NCBI GenBank assembly: GCA_030692355.1
Contig: JAUYCF010000084.1
Coordinates: 1-64,000, forward strand
Length of the DNA: 64,000 bases
DNA from: Thiobacillus sp.
GTDB taxonomy: Bacteria; Pseudomonadota; Gammaproteobacteria; Burkholderiales; Thiobacillaceae
Direction of reading: 5' to 3'
The notes below the pieces were generated by a model. It had not been told where the DNA came from. It made no database searches and was given only the letters and a program-made list of their open reading frames with translations. Shown in pieces: positions 17,995-26,306 of the stretch. The stretch's first letter is position 1; each line of letters opens with the position of its first letter. The position numbers and the translations under genes were made by a program.

Positions 17995-20271
17995 TCAGCG
18001 GATCGACAGGCGCTCGTCGATGATGCGCGGCGTGATGAAGATGATCAGCTCGGTCTTGCTGTTCTCCTTGGTAGTGGTCTTGAACAGATTGCCGAACACC
18101 GGCACATCGCCCAGCAGCGGCACTTTGCTTACGGTCGAGCTTTCGCCGCCGTCAAAAATACCGCCCAGAACCAGGGTTTCTCCATTGTTGACGCGCACCT
18201 GGGTCTTGATCCGCTTGGTATCGATTGCAGGATTGTCGCCAATGTTTGCGATATCGCGCACCGCATCTTTCTGCACTTCGACGGTCAGGATGATCGCGTC
18301 ATTGTTGAGGATCTGCGGATCGACCAGCAGGCACAGGAAAGCATCCTTGAACGTCACCGTCGCGGGGGAGTTGGCCGTCCCGGGAGTGATGTACGGGATT
18401 TGTGTGCCATTCAGAATCACTGCCGGCTTCTGGTTGGACGTCATCACACGCGGATTGGAAATCACCTTGCCCTTGTTGTCCGCTTCGAGGGCCCGCAACT
18501 CCAGGCTCAGGAGATTGCCGTTGGCGAGATTCAGCAGGGACAAGGCCAGGTTGCCAGCGCCGACAGCATCCGACAACGCCTGACCCGAGCCAATCGCTGG
18601 CGCGCCGAGCGTCGCCCCGCCAATCTGAACGGGATCGACAAGTCCGTTGTTGATGACTTTGGACGCTTGAAAACCCAGGCGCGCGCCCAGATCGCGGCTC
18701 CAGCCATCGGTCGCCACCACTACCCGCGCCTCGATCATGACCTGGCGCGCCGGCACGTCCAGCCGTGCGAGCAGTTCGCGAACTTCCTGAATCTTGCGTG
18801 CCGTGTCGGTGATGATCAGGGTGTTGGTTTTCAGCTCATAGGTCGCACGACCCCGCTTGGTCAGGACTTTCTGATCATTCTCGCCTTTGCCCTGCTGCGA
18901 AGCCTGGGCCGCCGCTGCGCCGCCCAGCCCCTGCGCCTGCGCCGAACAGTTCACCGCGTTGTTGCCGGCGGAAGCGAGGAAGGCGCCGGATGCGAAGCCA
19001 TACAGCATGGTTTGCGCTTCATCCGCCCGCATGTAGTTCATCTGGATGTATTCGGTGGTCAGAGGCTCCAGATCGGCCACCGCCGACCGGGCTTCATACT
19101 CAAGCTTCTCCTTGGCCATCAGTTCGTCCTTGGGCGCGATCCAGATGACGTTGCCGTTCTGGCGCTTGTCCAGGCCCTTGGTCTGCATGATGAGGTCGAG
19201 CGCCTGATCCCACGGCACGTCTTTCAGGCGCAGGGTGAGATTGCCGGTGACAGAGTCGCTGGCGATGATGTTGAGACCGGTGAAGTCGGCGATGACCTGC
19301 AGCACCGAGCGCACTTCGACGTTCTGGAAATTGAGCGAAAGTTTCTCGCCGGTGTATTTCACCTTGCCGTCAGCGGTTTTCTTCTGCGCATCGTCGCTCT
19401 GCTTGACTTCGACGATGAAGCTGTTGTCGGTCTGGTAGGCGGAATACTCCCAGCCGCCCTTGGGCTGGATCACCATGCGGGTGTTGTCGCCCAGGGTATA
19501 GGTTTCGACGATCTGCACCGGGGTGCCGAAATCAGCCACGTCCATACGACGCTGCAGGGCCTTGGGCAGCTCGGTGCCGATGAAATCGACCACCACGCCG
19601 TTTGCCTGCTGACGGATGTTGATGCCCGCCTGCGCGTCGGACAGGGTGGTCACGATGCGTGCCTCGCCCGCGGCGCCGCGCCGGAAATCGACATCGCGAA
19701 TGCTGTGGCGCGCCGTGCCTGGCGTCGCTTCGGCAAAACGCGGGCTGACATTCACCGGCGCGGCCCCGACGCCGACATCGCCCAGCGCGACGAGCAGCGA
19801 CTTGCCATCGATCCGGGCTTCGTATTCGACCGACTTGTTGAGGTTCAGCACCAGGCGCGTGCGCGTGCCGGCCTGCACCACGTTCACGCTGGACAGCGGG
19901 CCGAGATTGGCCTCAACGGTATTGCGCCCCATAGCGTTGCCGGTGTCGGGCAGGTCGAGCGCGATGCGCGGCGGGTTGCCGACGGTGAAGCCGGCCGGGG
20001 TGGCGGTCAGCGCATTCTTCAGGTTGACGCGCACCACGACCTTGCCGCCAGGCAGGGTCGTGGTCTCGACGCTTTCCACCGCGTTGCCGGTGGGCGGCGC
20101 ATCGGCGGCGCGCACCGCGAACGGCAGCGCCAAACCGGCGAGCAGGGCAATCCCGAACAGATGACGGGTCATACGATCTATCACGAGCTTCAGCTCGTAG
20201 AAAGTCGGAGTCCCCTTGTGGGACATTTTCTGGGCAATGCTACGTCCAATGGTTTTGGGCAATGCGTTCAT
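17995..20271 (-). CDS. pilQ: Type IV pilus secretin PilQ
   Basis: 758 residues. The start MNALPKT was taken because GAGG lies 5-6 bp upstream; the signal peptide proper begins at the internal MTRHLFGIALLAG, so the export signal carries a 33-residue N-extension. AMIN domains bind peptidoglycan (about 75-300). An STN module follows (LNFQNVEVRSVLQVIADFTG), then an N-domain interrupted by an Ala/Gln-rich insert (AAAAQASQQGKGENDQK) and the C-terminal secretin domain (KVISNPRVMTSNQKPAVI, then GETLVLGGIFDG and PLLGDVPVFGNLF). It forms the outer-membrane pore of type IV pili. It is the last gene of pilMNOPQ. Confidence 0.95.
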   Translation of the reverse strand: MNALPKTIGRSIAQKMSHKGTPTFYELKLVIDRMTRHLFGIALLAGLALPFAVRAADAPPTGNAVESVETTTLPGGKVVVRVNLKNALTATPAGFTVGNPPRIALDLPDTGNAMGRNTVEANLGPLSSVNVVQAGTRTRLVLNLNKSVEYEARIDGKSLLVALGDVGVGAAPVNVSPRFAEATPGTARHSIRDVDFRRGAAGEARIVTTLSDAQAGINIRQQANGVVVDFIGTELPKALQRRMDVADFGTPVQIVETYTLGDNTRMVIQPKGGWEYSAYQTDNSFIVEVKQSDDAQKKTADGKVKYTGEKLSLNFQNVEVRSVLQVIADFTGLNIIASDSVTGNLTLRLKDVPWDQALDLIMQTKGLDKRQNGNVIWIAPKDELMAKEKLEYEARSAVADLEPLTTEYIQMNYMRADEAQTMLYGFASGAFLASAGNNAVNCSAQAQGLGGAAAAQASQQGKGENDQKVLTKRGRATYELKTNTLIITDTARKIQEVRELLARLDVPARQVMIEARVVVATDGWSRDLGARLGFQASKVINNGLVDPVQIGGATLGAPAIGSGQALSDAVGAGNLALSLLNLANGNLLSLELRALEADNKGKVISNPRVMTSNQKPAVILNGTQIPYITPGTANSPATVTFKDAFLCLLVDPQILNNDAIILTVEVQKDAVRDIANIGDNPAIDTKRIKTQVRVNNGETLVLGGIFDGGESSTVSKVPLLGDVPVFGNLFKTTTKENSKTELIIFITPRIIDERLSIR

Positions 20272-20301
20272 GTCAGCCTCTTTTAAATTCAGTGCTAAAG
20301 G

Positions 20302-20799
20302 TCATTCTTGCAAAAGCAGGGTGCTGGTGCGCTCGGACCAATCTCCGGCGCTATCCTGGACATTCTCGCGCAAGCTCACTTCAGCATCGCCGATCTGCGT
20401 GATGCGGCCGAAATTCTGCCCGGCATAATTGCCCTTTTTGACGTGGTAGATCGCATTGTCCGGCGTTTTTATCACCGCGTGGACCGTCCCTTGCCTGGAC
20501 AGCATGCCCACCATTTTCAGGGTTTCCAGCGAGTAGGCCTCCAGCGGCTCTTTCGGGCGATTGAGGTCGGGCTGCATGCCGCCTCCGCCGCCGGTCGAGA
20601 GTTTTCTCGGCTTGAAGGGGTCGGGCAGGTCGAAGGCGTTGTAGGTGAACGGCTCATACACCTTGACCTCTGGCAGCGGCTCGATTTTCCCCTGCATATC
20701 CCTGCCGGTCTCGGCGACAAAGGTTTGCAGATCGTCCATGCTGCCGCCGCCGCAAGCGGTCAGGCCCAACGCAAGGAAAAGGGTGGCCAGGCGCTTCAT
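20302..20799 (-). CDS. pilP: Type IV pilus lipoprotein PilP
   Basis: 165 residues with a lipobox (LGLTACGGG). A flexible proline-rich linker (YEPFTYNAFDLPDPFKPR) precedes the C-terminal beta-barrel-like PilP domain (LETLKMVGMLSRQGTVHAVI, YHVKKGNYAGQNFGRI). PilP is a periplasmic inner-membrane lipoprotein linking PilN/O to the PilQ secretin. It overlaps pilO by 4 bp and precedes pilQ by 30 bp. Confidence 0.93.
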   Translation of the reverse strand: MKRLATLFLALGLTACGGGSMDDLQTFVAETGRDMQGKIEPLPEVKVYEPFTYNAFDLPDPFKPRKLSTGGGGGMQPDLNRPKEPLEAYSLETLKMVGMLSRQGTVHAVIKTPDNAIYHVKKGNYAGQNFGRITQIGDAEVSLRENVQDSAGDWSERTSTLLLQE

Positions 20800-21416
20800 T
20801 TCTTTTGCTCCTTGGCTTGCTGTTTACGGGCGATCACTTCTTCGTCGTCCAGATAACGGTACGTCTTGACGATGGCATCCATGTTCAGCACGCCATCCTT
20901 GGCGGGCTCCATGGCGATGTCCTGCAAGGTGACGATGCGCGACAGCTTGGACACGTCGCTGACGAAGGCCGCCACGTCGTGGTAACCGCCGGTAACCTTC
21001 ACCCGGATCGGCGTTTCGGCATAGAACTCGGAAATGGTTTCGGCATCGGGCTTGAACAGGTCGAACTGCAGCCCGCGCCCCAGGCCCGCCTGGTTGACAT
21101 CGGTGATCAGCGCATCCATTTCCTGCTTGTTGGGCAATTGCTTCAGCAGCGCGCCGAAGGCCTGCTCGATGTCGGCCAGCTGCTTGGTGTAGGCCTCAAG
21201 GTTGATGGCCTGATTTTTCTTGGTGGTGAACACGCTGCGCAGTTCGGTTTCCTTCTGCTTGGCCGCTTCCAGCGTTTCCATCCCGCCACGCCAGTCGAAC
21301 CACCAGCCCGCCACCACCAAGGCCACGGCGAGCAGCGCAAGCGCCGCCAGCTTGGTCGGCAGCGGCCAGTCGGCCAGCGTTTTCAGGTCGAGTTTGTTGA
21401 GGTCGTCCAGGGTCAT
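20796..21416 (-). CDS. pilO: Type IV pilus inner-membrane protein PilO
   Basis: 206 residues. A single membrane helix (AALALLAVALVVAGWWFDW) is followed by a coiled-coil segment and a periplasmic ferredoxin-like fold (LGRGLQFDLFKPDAETISEFYAETPIRV). PilO dimerises with PilN in the pilus alignment complex. It overlaps both neighbours by 4 bp, consistent with one transcript. Confidence 0.93.
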   Translation of the reverse strand: MTLDDLNKLDLKTLADWPLPTKLAALALLAVALVVAGWWFDWRGGMETLEAAKQKETELRSVFTTKKNQAINLEAYTKQLADIEQAFGALLKQLPNKQEMDALITDVNQAGLGRGLQFDLFKPDAETISEFYAETPIRVKVTGGYHDVAAFVSDVSKLSRIVTLQDIAMEPAKDGVLNMDAIVKTYRYLDDEEVIARKQQAKEQKK

Positions 21417-21991
21417 GCTTTGCCCCCCTTGTTGTTTGCGTCGTCCGTCTGCTGGCGGGTCTGCTTGACCGACAGCACAAATTCGTTAGCGCGCAGATTG
21501 TTCACGGTGGCCGACTTGATTTCGACCAGGTTGGCCGACTCGAACCAGGGCGAATCATTCAGGTTGCGCATCAGGGTGGACACGCGCGCACTCGACTGGG
21601 TATAGCCGCTGATGGTCACGACGTCGCCCGCCTGCTTGAAGGACTTGAGATAAAGGCCGTCGGGCAGCAGGCGGATCATCTGGTCGAACAGGTGAACGAC
21701 TTCGGTGCGGTTGGATTGCAGGGTCTCGACGACCTGCTTGCGTTCCAGCAGCGCCTGCGTCTGTTCGCGGATTTTCTTGATCTCGCCGATCTGGACGTCG
21801 AGCTTGGCGATTTCCTGTTCGAGGAAGGCATTGCGCGCATCCTGCGCCGACTGGTTCGCAGCGATCACGCCATGCCCGAGGACGACGGCGATCACGCCCG
21901 CCGCCACGGCAATGCCGAGCAGGAGATTGAACTGGCGGCGCCGCGCGGCACGCGCCAGTTCGCGATGGGGGAGCAGGTTAATGCGGATCAT
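21413..21991 (-). CDS. pilN: Type IV pilus inner-membrane protein PilN
   Basis: 192 residues from MIRINLLPHREL. This N-terminal INLLP motif binds the groove of PilM. A membrane helix follows (NLLLGIAVAAGVIAVVLGHG), then a coiled coil and a periplasmic domain. The start was placed at MIR because it overlaps the pilM stop (ATGA) and carries the conserved motif; an upstream ATG would add 11 unconserved residues. Confidence 0.94.
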   Translation of the reverse strand: MIRINLLPHRELARAARRRQFNLLLGIAVAAGVIAVVLGHGVIAANQSAQDARNAFLEQEIAKLDVQIGEIKKIREQTQALLERKQVVETLQSNRTEVVHLFDQMIRLLPDGLYLKSFKQAGDVVTISGYTQSSARVSTLMRNLNDSPWFESANLVEIKSATVNNLRANEFVLSVKQTRQQTDDANNKGGKA

Positions 21992-23076
21992 TGGGGGTCG
22001 AACCTCCGCATGGCGAGGCCGCAAGCGACAAAGAGGGAAGGCGCGTCGGCGGTCAGCGCCTGGGGCCGGATTTTGGAGCCGACTGCCATGTTGGCAAACG
22101 GGTTGACGACCATGGTCGGGGTGCCGGTGCGCTGCCCGACCACCTCATCGATGCCGGGGATCATGGCGCCGCCACCGGCCAGCAGGATCTGATCGACCTT
22201 GCGATACTGGGTAGAGGTGGTGAACAGCTGCAGGGCGCGGCCGATTTCCATCGCCAGGGTTTCGCTGTAGGGCTGCAACACTTCCATGTCGTAGCTTTCG
22301 GGCAGGGTGCCTTTGCGCTTGGCGTTTTCGGCCTCTTCGCTGGTCATGCCATAGCGGCGCGAAATCTCGTTGTTGAGCTGGTTGCCGCCAAAGCCGTGTT
22401 CGCGCAGATAAACCGATTCGTTGTCGTGGAGGATATTGATATGCATGTTCTGCGCCCCCACATCGATAATCGCGACGGTTTGCCCGGCGCCGCTTTCGGG
22501 CAGCAGGTGGGCAATCTGTTCGTACGCGGTTTGCGTGGCGAAGGACTCGACATCCATGATCAGCGCCTTGAGGCCGGCCGCTTCGACCACGGCCACGCGG
22601 TCTTCGACTTTTTCCTTGCGCGCGGCGGCGAGCAGAACCTGCACGTCGTCCGGGCTGCCGGGCGCCACGCCAAGCACCTGAAAGTCGAGATTCACCTCGT
22701 CGAGCGAGAAAGGAATGACCTGATTGGCCTCGGCTTCCACCTGGTTTTCAAGATCGATGCCGCTCAGGCTGGCCGGCGCCAGGATCTTTTTGGTGATGAC
22801 GGACGATGACGGCAGGGCGATCGCAACGTTCCTGACCCGCGTGCCCAGATTTCTCCAGGCGGTGCGCAGGGTGTCGGCCACCTGGTCGAGGTTGGCGATA
22901 TTGCCGTCCGTCACCGCATCCTTGGGCAAAGGCTCGACGACATAGCGCTCCACTCGCAGCATGCCCTTGCCGGCATCGGACAGTTCCACCAGCTTGACCG
23001 CGGTCGTACTGATGTCGAGTCCGATGATGGGCAGGCCCTTGGCGGACAGCCAGTCCAGATTGATATTAAGGTGCAA
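21988..23076 (-). CDS. pilM: Type IV pilus actin-like ATPase PilM
   Basis: 362 residues from a TTG start with AAAGGA 8 bp upstream. Actin/FtsA-like fold motifs are IGLDISTTAVKLVEL (phosphate 1) and VAIIDVGAQNMHINI (phosphate 2). The adenosine motif is LLAGGGAMIPGI. PilM is cytoplasmic and recruits PilN to the pilus machine. It is the first gene of pilMNOPQ and diverges from mrcA. The 190-bp gap to mrcA should hold both promoters. Confidence 0.94.
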   Translation of the reverse strand: MHLNINLDWLSAKGLPIIGLDISTTAVKLVELSDAGKGMLRVERYVVEPLPKDAVTDGNIANLDQVADTLRTAWRNLGTRVRNVAIALPSSSVITKKILAPASLSGIDLENQVEAEANQVIPFSLDEVNLDFQVLGVAPGSPDDVQVLLAAARKEKVEDRVAVVEAAGLKALIMDVESFATQTAYEQIAHLLPESGAGQTVAIIDVGAQNMHINILHDNESVYLREHGFGGNQLNNEISRRYGMTSEEAENAKRKGTLPESYDMEVLQPYSETLAMEIGRALQLFTTSTQYRKVDQILLAGGGAMIPGIDEVVGQRTGTPTMVVNPFANMAVGSKIRPQALTADAPSLFVACGLAMRRFDPQ

Positions 23077-23223
23077 GAGTTTTCCTTTACGCTTCTGTGG
23101 GTTGGCGCTTTTTCTTGTTGTTTTTTTTAGATGCTAGCAACAACACACGGTTTTTAACAGTTCTTTTCTCGCCGCACACCAGGAGTTGAACACCTGTGTC
23201 CAATTTCCAACACCACTAACGCC

Positions 23224-23229
23224 TATAAT
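23224..23229 (+). promoter_or_regulatory. Possible -10 box for mrcA
   Basis: TATAAT lies 38 bp before the mrcA ATG, in a gap otherwise AT-richer than the genes. No good -35 was found at 17-bp spacing, so this is tentative. A similar unpaired TATAAT is at 62126-62131 before the PfkB-type kinase gene. Confidence 0.35.
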
Positions 23230-23266
23230 CGGCGGAAACTTTAGGCATCGCATAGTAAGGAACCGG

Positions 23267-25660
23267 ATGTTTTCAAAATGGTGGCATTACGCACTGGCCC
23301 TGATCGTCAGCCTCGGCGTCGTCGGAACGGCGCTGGCCGGGTTGGCGGCTGCACTGATCTACCCCAACCTGCCGCCGCTTGAGGCGCTGACCGATTACCA
23401 GCCCAAGCTGCCGCTCCGCATCTACACAGCCGACGGCGCGCTGATCGGCGAATTCGGCGAGGAGCGCCGCGCCTTCATCGCCATCGACAAGGTGCCGGCC
23501 TACATGAAGCAGGCGATCATCGCCGCCGAGGACGAGCGCTTCTATACCCACGGCGGCGTCGACACCCTCGGCGTGCTGCGCGCGGCCGGCTCGAACCTGC
23601 TGTCCGGCGGCGCCAAGGAAGGCGCGTCGACCATCACCATGCAGGTGGCACGCAATTTCTTCCTGTCGAACGAAAAGACCTTCACCCGCAAATTGTCCGA
23701 AGCCATGCTGGCAATGAAGATCGAGCACAACCTGTCGAAGGACAAGATCCTCGAGCTGTACATCAACCAGATCTACCTCGGCCAGCGCGCCTACGGCTTC
23801 GAGGCCGCGGCGCGCACCTACTTCGGAAAACCCATGAAGGAATTGTCGCTGGCCGAGTTCGCCATGCTGGCGGGGCTGCCGAAAGCGCCGTCGCGCTACA
23901 ACCCGGTGGTCAACTTCCCGCGTGCAAAAGCGCGCCAGGAATACGTGCTGGGACGGATGCGCACGCTCAAGTTCATCGACCAGCCGACCTGGCAGGCCGC
24001 GGTCAAACAGAAACTGGTGATCCGCCAGACGCGCCGGCAGGCCGAGGTCAGTGCCGACTACGCCGCCGAAATGGTGCGCCAGACCCTGTTCGAGAAATAC
24101 GGCGAATCCATCTACAGCTCGGGCTACAAGGTCGTCACCACGCTGCGGCGCACCCAGCAATCCGCCGCCAACCGTGCGGTATGGGAGGGCATCGCCGATT
24201 ACGACCAACGCCACGGCTACCGGGGACCCGAAAACCAGATCGGCCTGCCCGCCGACAAGGCGCAGCGCGAAGCGACGATCGCCGGCGCACTGGAAGACCT
24301 CGCCCCGGTAAGCGAAATGCAGCCCGCGGTGGTGTTGAGCGCCACCCCCAAACTGATCCGCGCGCAGTTGCACGACGGCACGGTCGTCGATATTTCGGGC
24401 AGTTCGCTCAAGTGGGTGGCGAACTGGGCCGCCGGCAAGAAGGGCCGGCAACTCGCCCCCGGCGCGGTGGTGCGGGTGCAGGCGGTCGGCAGCAAGCCGC
24501 AATGGCGGCTGGCGCAGCTGCCCGAGGTGGAGGCCGCGCTGGTCGCCCTGAATCCCAGGGACGGCGCCATTACCGCGCTGGTCGGCGGGTTTGACTTCCA
24601 CCGCAACAAGTTCAACCGCGTGACGCAAGCCTGGCGCCAGCCGGGATCGAGCTTCAAGCCGTTCATCTATTCCGCGGCGCTGGAAAAAGGCTACACCCCG
24701 GCCACCCTGATCGACGACGCGCCGCTGTCGGTCAGCGCCCAGGAAACCGGCAGCACCGTCTGGGAGCCCAAAAACTACGACGGCAGCACCAGCGGCCCGG
24801 TGCGCATGCGCACGGCGCTGACCAGGTCGCTCAACCTGGTTTCGGTGCGCATTTTGCAGGGCATCGGCCCGAATTACGCACGCGACTATATCCGCCGCTT
24901 CGGCTTCGACCCGGCGCGCCACCCGCCTTATCTCACCATGGCGCTGGGCGCGGGCAGCGTCACCCCGCTGCAGATGGCGGCCGCCTACAGCGTGTTCGCC
25001 AATGGCGGCTTCAGCGTCAATCCCTATCTGATCGACAAGGTGTTCGACAAGGACGGGCGCCTGCTGATGCAGGCCAGCCCGCAGCAGGTCGGCGGCAGCG
25101 CGCCGCGCGTGATCGACCCGCGCAATGCCTGGCTGATGACCTCCATGATGCAGGACGTGATGCGCTACGGCACCGCCGCGCGCGCCAGTCAGCTGGGGCG
25201 CAGCGACCTTGCCGGCAAGACCGGCACCACCAACGACGCGCTTGACACCTGGTTCGCCGGTTACAACCCCGACCTGGTGACGATCACCTGGATGGGCTAC
25301 GACCAGCCGCGCTCGCTCGGGCGGCGCGAGACGGGTTCGCAATCCGCGCTGCCCATCTGGATGAATTTCATGGGCGCGGCGCTCAAAGGCGTGCCGCAAA
25401 AAGGCTGGGCGATGCCCGGCGGCATTGTCAGCGTAAAAATCGACCCGACCACCGGCACCCGCCTGCCCGACACGGTGGTGGACGAATTGCTGGACGGCTT
25501 GCTGGGCGACAACGCGCCCGGCATGGTGGAACATTTCTATCAGGAGTTCCCCCCGCCCGATGCGCCCGCAGCCGGCTGGGGCGCCGACCCGAATAATCCC
25601 GTCGAGCCCCCCGCTGCGCCGGTCGAACCGGCGACTGCCATACCCGGAATGCCGCTATGA
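23267..25660 (+). CDS. mrcA: Penicillin-binding protein 1A (bifunctional PBP)
   Basis: 797 residues from MFSKWWHYAL with AAGGA 7 bp upstream. An N-terminal membrane anchor precedes the GT51 glycosyltransferase, which shows EDERFYTHGGVD and GASTITMQVARNFFLS. An OB-like insert lies near 310-400. The transpeptidase motifs are SSFK in GSSFKPFIYSAALE, SLN in TRSLNLVS, and KTG in AGKTGTTNDALD. A proline/alanine-rich tail ends the protein. It polymerises and cross-links peptidoglycan at the outer face of the inner membrane. Divergence from the pil operon is the usual betaproteobacterial arrangement. The last codon overlaps the next gene. Confidence 0.95.
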   Translation: MFSKWWHYALALIVSLGVVGTALAGLAAALIYPNLPPLEALTDYQPKLPLRIYTADGALIGEFGEERRAFIAIDKVPAYMKQAIIAAEDERFYTHGGVDTLGVLRAAGSNLLSGGAKEGASTITMQVARNFFLSNEKTFTRKLSEAMLAMKIEHNLSKDKILELYINQIYLGQRAYGFEAAARTYFGKPMKELSLAEFAMLAGLPKAPSRYNPVVNFPRAKARQEYVLGRMRTLKFIDQPTWQAAVKQKLVIRQTRRQAEVSADYAAEMVRQTLFEKYGESIYSSGYKVVTTLRRTQQSAANRAVWEGIADYDQRHGYRGPENQIGLPADKAQREATIAGALEDLAPVSEMQPAVVLSATPKLIRAQLHDGTVVDISGSSLKWVANWAAGKKGRQLAPGAVVRVQAVGSKPQWRLAQLPEVEAALVALNPRDGAITALVGGFDFHRNKFNRVTQAWRQPGSSFKPFIYSAALEKGYTPATLIDDAPLSVSAQETGSTVWEPKNYDGSTSGPVRMRTALTRSLNLVSVRILQGIGPNYARDYIRRFGFDPARHPPYLTMALGAGSVTPLQMAAAYSVFANGGFSVNPYLIDKVFDKDGRLLMQASPQQVGGSAPRVIDPRNAWLMTSMMQDVMRYGTAARASQLGRSDLAGKTGTTNDALDTWFAGYNPDLVTITWMGYDQPRSLGRRETGSQSALPIWMNFMGAALKGVPQKGWAMPGGIVSVKIDPTTGTRLPDTVVDELLDGLLGDNAPGMVEHFYQEFPPPDAPAAGWGADPNNPVEPPAAPVEPATAIPGMPL

Positions 25661-26232
25661 AAAATCAGGATATGCGCCGCCGCATTGCGCATGCGGCGGC
25701 GCGCATACTGGCCGAAGACGGCAGCCTCGATTACGGCAGCGCCAAGCGCAAGGCCGCGCGCCAGCTGGGCGCGCCCGACAGCGGCAGCCTGCCCGACAAC
25801 CAGCAGATCGAGGAAGCCCTGCGCAGCTACCAGGCGCTCTACCAGGCGGACGAGACGCGCGCACAACTGGCATTGTTGCGGCAGGTGGCCATTGAATACA
25901 TGGAACAGCTGGCCGATTTCGACCCCCACCTGACCGGCTCGGTGCTCAACGGCACGGCAGGCCGCCACACCGGCATCACCCTGCAACTGTTCACCGACCA
26001 GCAGAAGGAGGTCGAATTTCTGTTGATGCGTCTGCCCACGCCCTACCAGGCCGCCGAACATCGCGCAGCGGACGCCCCCGGACGGATCTATCCCCGCTTC
26101 GTCATCGACGATCCGCGCGCAACGGTCGAGGTCATCGTCTATCCGTCCGCCGAACTGCGCGGCATGAAACGCCTGCAGGCCGACGGCAGCCCGCGGCGCG
26201 TGCGCCTGCCGCAGGCGCGAACCCTGACTTGA
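25657..26232 (+). CDS. Conserved hypothetical protein, possible nucleotidyltransferase-like fold
   Basis: 191 residues, overlapping mrcA by ATGA. The N-terminal 65 residues are helical and charged (RRRIAHAAARILAEDGSLDYGSAKRKAARQLG), as in small regulatory helical domains. The rest resembles a nucleotidyltransferase-like fold (LTGSVLNGTAGRHTGITLQLFTDQQKEVEFLL), but the catalytic G-S and paired-Asp motif is not clear. I do not recognise a named family. The coupling to a peptidoglycan synthase suggests a cell-envelope link, by inference only. No signal peptide is visible, so it is probably cytoplasmic. Confidence 0.7.
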   Translation: MKNQDMRRRIAHAAARILAEDGSLDYGSAKRKAARQLGAPDSGSLPDNQQIEEALRSYQALYQADETRAQLALLRQVAIEYMEQLADFDPHLTGSVLNGTAGRHTGITLQLFTDQQKEVEFLLMRLPTPYQAAEHRAADAPGRIYPRFVIDDPRATVEVIVYPSAELRGMKRLQADGSPRRVRLPQARTLT

Positions 26233-26253
26233 CCACTCACTCGCATCCTGCGC

Positions 26254-26269
26254 TGGCATGGAAGCTGCT
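26254..26269 (+). promoter_or_regulatory. Sigma-54 promoter of the sugar transferase-prsK-prsR operon
   Basis: TGGCATGGAAGCTGCT fits TGGCAC-N5-TTGCW with correct spacing and one mismatch in each box. It lies 37 bp before the GTG at 26307. PrsR, encoded two genes downstream, is a sigma-54 activator, so feedback is plausible. No copy of the TGTCGGA-type motif was found upstream. Confidence 0.6.
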
Positions 26270-26306
26270 AACTGGCACGGGACATGTTATCGATGAGTAA
26301 ACGGTT

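Noticed and set aside
17554-20286. A 910-codon open frame on the plus strand opposite pilQ
   Set aside because: High-G+C antisense frame. pilQ on the minus strand shows secretin domains in order, an SD and a terminator. The plus-strand translation has no recognisable domains.
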